Origin: DASVVT01 sp036386415
GTDB taxonomy: Bacteria > Acidobacteriota > Blastocatellia > Pyrinomonadales > Pyrinomonadaceae
Assembly: GCA_036386415.1 (NCBI GenBank)
Contig: DASVVT010000009.1
Span: 1 to 64,000 of the forward strand
DNA: 64,000 nucleotides
Reading direction: 5' to 3'
In this document: piece after piece, positions 56,082 through 64,000 of the stretch
Layout of the letters: every line of letters starts with the position of its first letter
Numbering within the stretch: position 1 is the stretch's first letter
The notes under the pieces: generated by a model
Seen by the model: only the letters and a program-made list of their open reading frames with translations
Databases searched by the model: none
What the model was told of the DNA's origin: nothing
Position numbers and translations under genes: made by a program

Positions 56082-59000
56082 ATGAGTTTCATGCGCGGCT
56101 GCAAGCGGCCTACCCTCCGTCCCTTTCATCTCAGATCACTTTTCATACTCACCTTCATCGTCTGGCTCTTTAGCGCGCAGATCACGCAAGCCTACCGGAC
56201 GGATCGCAGCGTCTATCAACTGCCGCCCCTGCCTGCGCTGCCGCAAGCCGGTGGGAAATTCACCGATCCGACCTTCAATACACAGATCATGCGCGTCACA
56301 GACGAGGGTGACGGCGTTAGCAACGGCACGTTCTATTCCTTCTGGCCGACCTTCAACAACAACAACACGCGCCTGCTGGTTCGCCGCAGCAACGGCGACG
56401 CTATATACAGCTTCGACCCTGTAAACTTCACCCTCGGCAGCTCCTACAACCTGCCCGGCCTGCCCGGCGGCGGCTCTTTGATTACCGAAGGGGCTGTCTG
56501 GAGCGCGTCCGACCCGAACACTCTTTATGGCGCGGCATGGAACGGGCCGCGCCTCTGGGCCTTCAACGCTTCGACGCGCACCTACACGCTCGTCCATGAT
56601 TTCAGCGCTCAATTCAACGCGGGCGACTACCTGTGGCAGATGAGCATGAGCGAGAGCGGCGACATGTTTGCCTTTACGCGCAGAAACAGTGCCGGAGATA
56701 TAGGTTACGTCGTCTACCGGCGCTCGACCAACCAGATCGTGCTCAACGTGACGAATACAGGCTTTAATGAAGTGCGGCTCGACAAGACGGGGCGCTACCT
56801 GACGATCCCGCTCAACGGCAAAGATTCAAACGGCTACTCCTTTTACATACGCGACCTGCAAACAGGAACGATGACCGGCCTCGTCGATGGTACGCCCGAC
56901 TTCTCGCCCGCGCACGGCGACATAGGGAGCCACATGCTGGTCGCCTGGGATCGCTGGAATAATCGTCTGCTCTACCGCGACCTGGCGACGCCGCACAGTT
57001 TCAGATCGATTCTAGACCTCGGCTCGGACTGGACTATGAACATGCACCTCTCTTTGCTGGAGGCCAATGACGACTGGGCGCTGGTCAGCTTCTACAGCTA
57101 CAACAGCACGCCTGCCTGGGGCCTGTTCCACGAAGAGCTGGTGATGGTGAAGACGGACGGCAGCCAGGCGGTGCGGCGCATCGCTCATCATCGCTCCATC
57201 TCAAAAGAGTACTGGGACCTTCCGAAGGCCAACATCAGCCGCGACGGAAAATTCGTCGCCTTCACATCGAACTGGGGCGGCAGTGGCCGTGACGATCTCT
57301 TCATCGCGCGCGTCGAAGCGGGCAGCACTGTGACGCCGACGCCGACTCCGACCCCAACACCCACGCCGACGCCGACGCCGAGCACATTGCCTTCCACATG
57401 GGCCAATCGCGACATAGGCTCTGTGGGCATCGCCGGTAGCGCAGGCTATTCGGGCGGCAACGCAACCTTTACGCTCAATGGCGCGGGAGATGACATCTGG
57501 GGAACCTCTGACGGTTTCCATTACGCTTATCGCACGCTCAGCGGCGATGGGCAGATCATCGCGCGTGTGACGAACATGGAGAACACGCATCAGTATGCGA
57601 AAGCGGGTGTCATGATCCGCGATGGGCTGGCGGCGAACTCGCGCCACGTTATCATGGACGTCACGCCTGGCCTCGGCACAGAGTTTATGGATCGACTGGC
57701 TGTCGGAGGTGTCACAACGTATGTTGGAGGCGGCGTAGTCGAGTCTCCTTCCTGGGTCAAGCTGGTGCGTAGAGGCAGCAGCTTCAGCGGGTATATGTCG
57801 AACGATGGCGTGAGCTGGACGGCAGCCGGGACGGCGACGGTCAGCATGGCCGCCAACGTCTACGTCGGTCTGGTCGTGGCGAGCCACAGCAACGCGATCT
57901 GCACGGCGACCTTCGATAACGTCAGAGTCAGCACGGCTACTCCGACCCCGACCCCGACACCAACGCCAACGCCAACGCCGACCCCAACCCCAACTCCGAC
58001 GCCCACTCCCACCCCGACGCCCACGCCGACGCCGACTCCGGGAGGACTTGTTTCACCGGGTCTCGTCGCCTCTGCGCAGACCACGGCTACGCAGCTTGCT
58101 TCTACGATCTATAACTCGCAGGCTCAGGTCGCGCCACTGGTCTCGAAAATTGAGCAGGCGTACGCGACCTTTAGAAATGAGGCCAACCGCTTCAGCGCGG
58201 CCACACAGATAGACAGCGGCCTGCTCTCTTCGCTCTACTTCTCCCGCGCGGCATCAGCCCTCGCAGCGGAGGAAAACCCTTCCGTCGGAGTACAGAGTCG
58301 GCTGGAGATAGTCGCCTCGCTACTCGGTCAGGTCAAAGCATTGATGCAGTCCGGCGGGACGACTACTGCTCCGACACAAACCTACACGGCTCATGCGCTC
58401 GGTGCGCTCAGTATGCTCGTCATTGGGCCAGCCGACACGCGATCAAGCGCGAGCTTTGCGCCGCTCGTTGCCCCTGCGAGTCTGGGCTCGATTATGGGCG
58501 ATGCTGCGCAGAGTCCGCTGGCGTCGCAGGTGCGCGTCGCCGTGCCGACCGCCTCGGGCGCGCTGCCTTACGAATTGTCCGGTGTCAGCGTCACCATCGG
58601 AGGCCGCGCCGCACAGTTGCTCTCCGTCTCGCCCTCGCGAATAGACTTTTACGCTCCGCCCAACGTGACATCCGGCGAAGCGGAAGTGATCGTGACCTCT
58701 TTGGACGGGCACGTCTCAAGGGGCACGACCACCGTCAGCCGGATTGCGCCAGCCATCTTTACCAGAAACGGCATAGGCACGGGCGCTGGCATCGTCCTCA
58801 ATTCGGCCACCCAGCAAAGAGGATCCTTCAGCGTCAGCACGCAGGAGAACCTCAGCAGCGATAAGCGCACGCGCCTGATGCTCTTTGCGACGGGCATCAG
58901 TAACGGTGTGGCAAATACGAACGTCAATAATGACATCCAATTTGGCACAAGCATCCTCAAGAACCTGGCCGAATCTGTGGCCGTCGAGGCACGCCTGACG

Positions 59001-59174
59001 AGCGGGCAGACCGTCCTTCTCACGGTCGAATACGCGGGGGCGCAGGGCGACTGCATCGGGCTCGATCAGATCAACGTCGTCTTGCCGCCGGAACTCGACG
59101 GCGCTGGCGTCATCGAGTTGACTCTCATCGTCGGCAACCAGCGCAGCAACATCGCAACCATCACTGTCCAGTGA
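56082..59174 (+). CDS. Large secreted propeller protein with PT linkers and Solibacter-type C-terminal domain
   Basis: This 1030-aa protein has a signal peptide (RSLFILTFIVWLFSAQITQA), a propeller-like region (about 40-415) paralogous to the 50220 product, a PT-repeat linker (416-432), a DUF1349-like beta-sandwich (about 438-612: GDDIWGTSDGFHYAYRTLSG), a second PT linker (619-653), a helical segment and a C-terminal TIGR03437-like domain (about 790-1030: GDCIGLDQINVVLPPELDGA) common in Solibacter. It is exported and likely displayed at the surface. Two c-di-GMP elements precede it. The long PT stretches are DNA-level repeats prone to length change. Confidence 0.9.
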   Translation: MSFMRGCKRPTLRPFHLRSLFILTFIVWLFSAQITQAYRTDRSVYQLPPLPALPQAGGKFTDPTFNTQIMRVTDEGDGVSNGTFYSFWPTFNNNNTRLLVRRSNGDAIYSFDPVNFTLGSSYNLPGLPGGGSLITEGAVWSASDPNTLYGAAWNGPRLWAFNASTRTYTLVHDFSAQFNAGDYLWQMSMSESGDMFAFTRRNSAGDIGYVVYRRSTNQIVLNVTNTGFNEVRLDKTGRYLTIPLNGKDSNGYSFYIRDLQTGTMTGLVDGTPDFSPAHGDIGSHMLVAWDRWNNRLLYRDLATPHSFRSILDLGSDWTMNMHLSLLEANDDWALVSFYSYNSTPAWGLFHEELVMVKTDGSQAVRRIAHHRSISKEYWDLPKANISRDGKFVAFTSNWGGSGRDDLFIARVEAGSTVTPTPTPTPTPTPTPTPSTLPSTWANRDIGSVGIAGSAGYSGGNATFTLNGAGDDIWGTSDGFHYAYRTLSGDGQIIARVTNMENTHQYAKAGVMIRDGLAANSRHVIMDVTPGLGTEFMDRLAVGGVTTYVGGGVVESPSWVKLVRRGSSFSGYMSNDGVSWTAAGTATVSMAANVYVGLVVASHSNAICTATFDNVRVSTATPTPTPTPTPTPTPTPTPTPTPTPTPTPTPTPTPGGLVSPGLVASAQTTATQLASTIYNSQAQVAPLVSKIEQAYATFRNEANRFSAATQIDSGLLSSLYFSRAASALAAEENPSVGVQSRLEIVASLLGQVKALMQSGGTTTAPTQTYTAHALGALSMLVIGPADTRSSASFAPLVAPASLGSIMGDAAQSPLASQVRVAVPTASGALPYELSGVSVTIGGRAAQLLSVSPSRIDFYAPPNVTSGEAEVIVTSLDGHVSRGTTTVSRIAPAIFTRNGIGTGAGIVLNSATQQRGSFSVSTQENLSSDKRTRLMLFATGISNGVANTNVNNDIQFGTSILKNLAESVAVEARLTSGQTVLLTVEYAGAQGDCIGLDQINVVLPPELDGAGVIELTLIVGNQRSNIATITVQ
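57937..58037 (+). repeat. PT-codon microsatellite in the second linker
   Basis: About 34 codons of alternating Pro and Thr (CCGACG, CCAACC and variants) join two domains of the secreted protein. The shorter similar stretch is near 57332-57380. Confidence 0.9.
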
Positions 59175-59190
59175 CGAGCACGCATTAATT

Positions 59191-59249
59191 GAAAGCAGCA
59201 AGCGAAGGGCGAGTGGCTTCACGCAGCCGCGTTCGCCCTTTGCGCTTTC
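59191..59249 (+). terminator. Terminator-like hairpin after the secreted protein gene
   Basis: GAAAGC and GCTTTC form an outer stem and AAGGGCGA/TCGCCCTT an inner one, around a 17-nt loop, 17 nt after the stop codon. A T-run is not present, so it may need Rho or only protect the mRNA. Confidence 0.5.
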
Positions 59250-59308
59250 ATCATCCGCCGGACGAGAGCTTTCCAGTTTACAGAGTGTGCAAGAAACCCC
59301 TGCCGAAG

Positions 59309-59953
59309 ATGAAACTCAAAAAGCAGAAGCTGGTTCTAATCACCACGAGCGCCGCGTGGCTGTTAATGATCGGCGCAGGATTATGGTTCCTCTGGAAATA
59401 TGAAAGCACGCCGGGTATGGCTGCCGCCGCTCCTGCCGAGTGGCCCGCAGAGAGCCATCTACGACTCGCCGTTGGGAGCGCGACGCTCGTCATGCTGGCT
59501 CATCCACACTGCCCCTGCACGCGAGCGAGTATAGGCGAGCTGGCGCGAGTGATGACGCAGGCTCAGGAGCATGTGACGGCATATGTGCTCTTCGTCAAGC
59601 CGGCGAACTTCTCTGAGGATTGGGAGAAAACGGATCTTTGGGCGAGCGCTGCGGCCATACCGGGCGTGAGCGTGGTGCGGGACGATGAAGGCGTCGAGGC
59701 CAGTCGTTTTCACGCTGCGACCTCCGGCCAGACCTTGCTGTACGACAGAGAGGGGAAGCTACTCTTTAGCGGCGGCATGACGAGCGCGCGCGGGCACGCG
59801 GGCGATAATGCAGGCCGGACGGCCATCGTCTCGTTGCTCAACATGAATGAAGCGGAGCAGAGCACAACGCCCGTCTTCGGCTGCCCACTCTTTGCCAAGG
59901 ATGATGAATGCGGGATGCGGAAGGAGCATGACTATGCAAGAGATAATGACTAG
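59309..59953 (+). CDS. RedB-like membrane-anchored thioredoxin-fold protein
   Basis: This 214-aa protein has one N-terminal helix (LVLITTSAAWLLMIGAGLWF) and a thioredoxin-like periplasmic domain with CPCTRAS in the active-site place (HPHCPCTRASIGELARVM) and LLYDREGKLLFSGGMTSARG. It resembles RedB-type proteins, whose function is poorly known. The start at 59309 excludes an unsupported upstream frame. The end overlaps the kinase gene by 20 nt. Confidence 0.78.
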   Translation: MKLKKQKLVLITTSAAWLLMIGAGLWFLWKYESTPGMAAAAPAEWPAESHLRLAVGSATLVMLAHPHCPCTRASIGELARVMTQAQEHVTAYVLFVKPANFSEDWEKTDLWASAAAIPGVSVVRDDEGVEASRFHAATSGQTLLYDREGKLLFSGGMTSARGHAGDNAGRTAIVSLLNMNEAEQSTTPVFGCPLFAKDDECGMRKEHDYARDND

Positions 59954-62234
59954 ACGAGATTTTTCAGAGCCCCTTCGGCGGAGAGTCGAAAACCTCTATA
60001 CCGAACACCAGCAGGCCATCTTCAAACGCACAGACCGCATGTTCGCCGCCCTGATGGCAATCCAGTGGATTGCCGGTATCGCGGCTGCTCTGTGGATCTC
60101 TCCGAAGACCTGGGCGGGACAATACAGCCAGACTCATATACACGTCTGGGCGGCGGTTTTTCTGGGAGGTGTGATCAGCATCTTTCCCGTTATGCTTGCC
60201 TTGAAGCGCCCGGGCGAGGCCTCGACCCGCTACATCATTGCGATTGCGCAAATGCTGATGTCATCTCTCCTCATACATCTCACGGGAGGGAGGATCGAGA
60301 CGCATTTTCATGTCTTCGGCTCGCTGGCCTTTCTCTCCTTTTATAGGGAATGGCGTGTGCTCATTCCGGCGACCGTGATTGTCGCTGCGGATCACTTCTT
60401 ACGCGGGGTTTTCTGGCCCGAATCTGTCTATGGCGTGCTCGCGGTGAGTAACTGGCGATGGCTCGAACATGCTGGCTGGGTGATCTTTGAAGACACTTTC
60501 CTCTTCATCGCTATCAAGCGAAGCGTGAGCGAGATGTGGGATATAGCCGAACGAACGGCGGAGAGCGAAAATCTGAATGAGGGCTTGGAACAACGTGTCA
60601 CTGAGCGCACGACACAGCTTGCTGACGCCAACCAGGAGCTGGAAAAAGAGGTGGCCGGGCACAAGCTGACGGAAGAGGCGTTGCGCGAGTCGGAGAAGCG
60701 ATACCGCTTGCTGTTCGAAAGCAACCCGTTTCCGATGTGGGTCTATGACCTCGACACCCTCGCTTTCCTTACCGTCAACGAGGCCGCCATCCTGCATTAC
60801 GGCTATTCTCGTGCAGAGTTTCTTGGCATGACCATTAAGGACATACGTCCTTCCGAGGACATCTCTGTGCTCATAGAGAGGATGGCGAATGTAAACCCTG
60901 GCATAAATCATGCGGGCGCTTGCAGACACCGGAAGAAAGATGGAACGATCATCGATGTGGAAATCACCTCTCATCAATTAATCTTTGACGGGCGGAAGGC
61001 TGAAGTTGTTTTAGCGACAGACATCACCGACCGCAAGCGTGCCGAAGAGGCATTGCACGCAAGCGAGGAGCAGCTCCGCCAGTCGCAGAAGATGGAAGCA
61101 GTCGGCAAGCTGGCAGGCGGGGTGGCGCACGATTTCAACAATCTCTTGACGGCGATCACCTGCCACAGCGAGCTCTCATTGAGACGACTTCGTCAAGATG
61201 ATCCGCTGTGCCGCAATCTGGAAGCGATCAGGAAAGCGAGCGAGCGGGCTGCCTCGCTCACACACCAACTCCTCGCCTTCAGTCGCAAGCAGGTGCTGCA
61301 ATCGAAGGTGCTCGACCTGAACGATGTAGTGGTGGAGACAAATCAGTTGTTACGCCGTTTGATCGGCGAAGACATCGATCTGCTGACCGTGCTCGAACCT
61401 GCTTTGGGACAGATCAAAGCCGATCCGGGTCAGATCGGCCAGGTGCTGATGAATCTTTCGGTCAACGCGCGCGATGCTATGCCACAGGGTGGCAAGCTCA
61501 TCATTGAGACGGCCAATATCTATATAGATAAGGAATACGCCAAGCGCCATGTCTCTGTAGAATATGGATGGTACGTCATGCTGAAGGTCAGCGATACCGG
61601 ATGCGGGATGGACAGTGATACGCAGAAACGCATCTTCGAGCCCTTCTTTAGCACCAAAGAAGTGGGCAAAGGGACGGGGCTCGGGCTTTCGACCGTCTAT
61701 GGTATCGTCAAGCAGAGTGGCGGCTCGATCTGGGTCTACAGCGAGGTCGGACGGGGCACTACTTTTAAGATCTACCTGCCGCGCACTGATAGCGTCGTCG
61801 AGAAACTTGAGGCGAACAGCGGACGCGACGAATCGCCTACCGGTATAGAGACGGTGCTGCTGGTGGAAGATGAGGAGATGGTGCGCGATATGACGCAGGA
61901 GATTCTTCGGATGGGTGGCTATCAGGTGCTGGAGGCAAAACATGGCGCAGAAGCGCTGGCCGTCTGCGATCAGCACGATGGGCCGATTCACCTCATGTTG
62001 ACTGACGTGGTGATGCCGCAGATGAGCGGTCGTGAGCTGGCCGAACGTCTCATCCCGCTGCGGCCAGAGATGCGCGTGCTCTACATGTCCGGCTACACGG
62101 ATGACGCTATCGTTCATCACGGCGTGCTCGACGAGGGGATGGCCTTTATCGAAAAGCCTTTTACGCCGAGCGCGCTGGCACGCAAGGTACGCGAGGCTCT
62201 CGATACGAACATCAAAGAGTTGTCTTACAAATAG
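59934..62234 (+). CDS. Hybrid sensor histidine kinase
   Basis: This 766-aa protein has an N-terminal membrane sensor region of about five helices (35-190; THFHVFGSLAFLSFYREWR is characteristic), a PAS domain (about 230-360), HisKA with phospho-acceptor H399 (GGVAHDFNNLLTAI), an HATPase domain (NLSVNARDAMPQGG, DTGCGMD, GTGLGLS) and a C-terminal receiver with D691 (LMLTDVVMP). The ATG at 59934, 7 nt after AAGGAG, is preferred over 59928. It is paired with the response regulator at 62261. The signal is unknown. Confidence 0.93.
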   Translation: MQEIMTRRDFSEPLRRRVENLYTEHQQAIFKRTDRMFAALMAIQWIAGIAAALWISPKTWAGQYSQTHIHVWAAVFLGGVISIFPVMLALKRPGEASTRYIIAIAQMLMSSLLIHLTGGRIETHFHVFGSLAFLSFYREWRVLIPATVIVAADHFLRGVFWPESVYGVLAVSNWRWLEHAGWVIFEDTFLFIAIKRSVSEMWDIAERTAESENLNEGLEQRVTERTTQLADANQELEKEVAGHKLTEEALRESEKRYRLLFESNPFPMWVYDLDTLAFLTVNEAAILHYGYSRAEFLGMTIKDIRPSEDISVLIERMANVNPGINHAGACRHRKKDGTIIDVEITSHQLIFDGRKAEVVLATDITDRKRAEEALHASEEQLRQSQKMEAVGKLAGGVAHDFNNLLTAITCHSELSLRRLRQDDPLCRNLEAIRKASERAASLTHQLLAFSRKQVLQSKVLDLNDVVVETNQLLRRLIGEDIDLLTVLEPALGQIKADPGQIGQVLMNLSVNARDAMPQGGKLIIETANIYIDKEYAKRHVSVEYGWYVMLKVSDTGCGMDSDTQKRIFEPFFSTKEVGKGTGLGLSTVYGIVKQSGGSIWVYSEVGRGTTFKIYLPRTDSVVEKLEANSGRDESPTGIETVLLVEDEEMVRDMTQEILRMGGYQVLEAKHGAEALAVCDQHDGPIHLMLTDVVMPQMSGRELAERLIPLRPEMRVLYMSGYTDDAIVHHGVLDEGMAFIEKPFTPSALARKVREALDTNIKELSYK

Positions 62235-62260
62235 AAGATGAGGTATAGGAGGCCATTCTG

Positions 62261-62677
62261 ATGGCGTCTGTTTTGATAGTCGATGATGAGGAGATGATTC
62301 GTGACGCGCTGTATGAGCTGTTCGAATCTGAACATCGCTGTCATGTCGCAGAGACGGCGAGCAAAGCCCTGGCATGGCTTGAGACGGAGACCTATGATGT
62401 AGTGTTAACGGATATTTCGATGCCTGGTCTGAGCGGTTTAGAGCTTCTCGCACATCTGCGCGAGCTTCATCCTGATACCTCTGTGATTGTTATCTCCGGC
62501 ATCGACGACCAGGGGCATGCCGAAGGCTTACTCAAGTTGGGGGCATTCGATTACCTGTTGAAGCCCTTCCGCTTGAAAGATGTCGAAAGCAGCGTCTCTC
62601 TCGCCATTGAGCACCATCGGCGGTTAGTACAGGAGCGTCGAAGAAGAGAGGTCTCCGGCGCTGGCGGCGAGGAGTGA
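62261..62677 (+). CDS. Single-domain response regulator
   Basis: This 138-aa receiver has the acidic pocket VDDEE at 8-11, phospho-acceptor D51 (LTDISMPG), the T/S switch (VIVISG) and K101 (DYLLKPF). There is no output domain apart from a short charged tail. AGGAGG lies 10 nt upstream. It is 26 nt after the hybrid kinase gene and probably receives phosphate from it. Confidence 0.93.
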   Translation: MASVLIVDDEEMIRDALYELFESEHRCHVAETASKALAWLETETYDVVLTDISMPGLSGLELLAHLRELHPDTSVIVISGIDDQGHAEGLLKLGAFDYLLKPFRLKDVESSVSLAIEHHRRLVQERRRREVSGAGGEE

Positions 62678-63013
62678 TGGAAGCGTGTCGGACGACTGAC
62701 GAAGAGGCCAATCCATTGCCGAACGCATCCGGCTTCGCTTGATGAAACCTCGTGCGCGGCTTTTGAACATCAAAAACCTTGAGCTATTCATGCCGCACAC
62801 GTTAAAGGGGGAGAACTCCTGAATCCAGGGCTCCGGGAAAATAATCCTTTGAGAAGCAATATTTTGATTGTCCCTTGAGCTTGAATCAGTTAAGCTTTAT
62901 TAGCGCTTGGGTAACGCGCGGCCGAAAGGCCCATTCCCGCGTATAGGCTCTCGCGTCCGGTGAGTTTGCCCTCACCGAACATCTGGGAGCGCTTCTGATC
63001 GAAAAGACAAAAA
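62678..63013. other. Structured leader upstream of the exosortase gene
   Basis: No gene. It contains a weak promoter-like pair TTGAGC (62875-62880) and TATTAG (62898-62903) with 17 bp spacing, a GGCC-GAAA-GGCC hairpin (62920-62931) and a CGGTGAG/CTCACCG stem (62958-62977). No known riboswitch was recognised. Confidence 0.4.
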
Positions 63014-64000
63014 ATGAGTGTCCCTACCCCCTTGAATCTCTGGAAGACTCTCGCCATCACGCTTGCGCTCGGCTTTCTCTATGCCAGTGTGCTCGCCAAG
63101 CTCGGTCATGATTGGTGGACGGACGAGAACTATTCCCACGGGCTGCTGATCCCGTTCGTCATCGGCTATATTCTCTGGACGGAAGCGCCCAATCTGAGGC
63201 GTGCGCCAAAACACGCGTCTCTGATCTGGGGATGGTTGGCTGTCATCTGCGCGCTCTTTGCGCTCTGGGCCGGGACGGTCGGAGCCGAGCTTTACGTTCA
63301 GCGCATGTCGCTCGTCGTCATGCTGACAGGTGTGGTGCTCTATTTCTGGGGCTTCAGGCTTCTGCGGCTGACGCTCGTGCCGCTCGGGCTGCTCGTGCTG
63401 ACGATCCCGATCCCGAACATCATTTTTAACCAGATAGCCTTTCCGCTACAGCTCTTTGCGTCGCGCTGCGCCGTGTGGGCGATGAGGCTGTTTGATATTC
63501 CGGTGCTGCGCCAGGGCAATGTGATCGAGTTGATGCCGCTCGGCGCGAGAGAGACGAAGAAGCTGGAGGTCGTCGAAGCATGCAGCGGCATACGCTCCCT
63601 TATGACGCTTATCACGCTGGCTGTCATCCTGGCTTATTTCACTCATCCGAAAAACGAACGGCCACTTGGGCGGGGCGGCAATAGTAGTCTCCCCTCCTTC
63701 TGGAAGCGCTACAGCTTCTGGCGTTCGGCGCTGATCATAGGTTCGGCAATTCCGATAGCGATTGTGACGAATGCCCTGCGCGTGAGCGGCACGGGTGTGC
63801 TCGCGCACTATTATGGCACGGAGGTCGCTGACGGCTTCTTTCATTCCTTCTCCGGCTGGGTGGTTTACGTCATCGCCTTCCTCATGTTGTTCGCCGTCGG
63901 ATGGGTGCTCGACCGCGTGGGGAGTATAGGCAAGGGGGATGGCGTAGATGGCCGCGAAGGCGTTGCTGCTGCTACAACTGCTGCTACTACTACAGCGGCG
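63014..64000 (+). CDS. Exosortase, cut by the right edge
   Basis: At least 329 residues of a polytopic membrane protein of the exosortase/archaeosortase family, which cleaves PEP-CTERM signals and attaches proteins to the cell surface. The catalytic triad is visible: C190 (VVEACSGIRSL), R256 (VTNALRVSGTG) and H277 (GFFHSFSGWVVY). DENYSHGLLIPFVIGYILW near residue 37 is typical. A basic loop at 211-235 interrupts the usual helix spacing. The visible end is Ala/Thr triplet-rich. It may be XrtA-like, given the AsnB-type amidotransferase in the window. Confidence 0.9.
   Translation, partial: MSVPTPLNLWKTLAITLALGFLYASVLAKLGHDWWTDENYSHGLLIPFVIGYILWTEAPNLRRAPKHASLIWGWLAVICALFALWAGTVGAELYVQRMSLVVMLTGVVLYFWGFRLLRLTLVPLGLLVLTIPIPNIIFNQIAFPLQLFASRCAVWAMRLFDIPVLRQGNVIELMPLGARETKKLEVVEACSGIRSLMTLITLAVILAYFTHPKNERPLGRGGNSSLPSFWKRYSFWRSALIIGSAIPIAIVTNALRVSGTGVLAHYYGTEVADGFFHSFSGWVVYVIAFLMLFAVGWVLDRVGSIGKGDGVDGREGVAAATTAATTTAA

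Noticed and set aside
57860..58084. Minus-strand frame encoding long Val-Gly repeats
   Set aside because: It is the complement of the Pro-Thr linker codons of the secreted protein and has no signals of its own.

Overview
The window reads as a chromosomal segment of a GC-rich Gram-negative-type bacterium, most likely an Acidobacteriota member (Blastocatellia-like). This placement is an inference. It rests on a secreted protein with a Solibacter-type C-terminal domain, a FlgO/TolB-N plus TPR protein, a delta-60-repeat protein, a RedB-like thioredoxin-fold protein, and exosortase/PEP-CTERM traces. No rRNA or tRNA gene was found to settle it.

Positions 1-18759 hold a complete S10-spc-alpha ribosomal supercluster entered at the 3' end of tuf: rpsJ, rplC, rplD, rplW, rplB, rpsS, rplV, rpsC, rplP, rpmC, rpsQ, rplN, rplX, rplE, rpsZ, rpsH, rplF, rplR, rpsE, rpmD, rplO, secY, adk, map, infA, rpmJ, rpsM, rpsK, rpsD, rpoA, rplQ. 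Next come accB-accC, rplU-rpmA-obgE, nadD-rsfS, a sigma54-type AAA+ activator, rlmH, a DksA/TraR-family gene, comF and a proline iminopeptidase (to 28.5 kb). From 28.6 to 40.7 kb gene content is mixed: a TPR protein, a candidate polymorphic toxin, HNH, tatA, a methyltransferase, rarA, a c-di-GMP-riboswitch locus, a snapalysin-like protease, a cystatin-like protein, ychF and a lipoprotein. From 41.3 to 64 kb the theme is cell surface and polysaccharide: a delta-60/DUF11 protein, four glycosyltransferases, an AsnB-type amidotransferase, YdcF, a methyltransferase, two paralogous secreted propeller proteins, a broken PEP-CTERM gene, a second c-di-GMP locus, a hybrid histidine kinase with a response regulator, and an exosortase cut by the right edge.

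Two features stand out. (1) About 42 intergenic spacers, many inside the ribosomal operon, are long inverted repeats whose arms are tandem arrays of a short word. The word is nearly always 7 nt, in a few families 9-10 nt, and at least 14 different words are used. In several places the repeat supplies the stop codon or the C-terminal residues of the upstream gene. (2) Two unlinked genes (36650 and 56082) carry leaders with matching promoters, a clear c-di-GMP-I (GEMM-I) aptamer 582 or 583 nt before the start codon, a second GEMM-like element about 70 nt before the start, and a linker of equal length with a hairpin showing a compensatory base-pair change. They look like copies of one long two-aptamer regulatory RNA.

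A third element, at 54774-55192, has perfect 16-bp terminal inverted repeats around twelve 21-nt units and resembles a non-autonomous mobile element.
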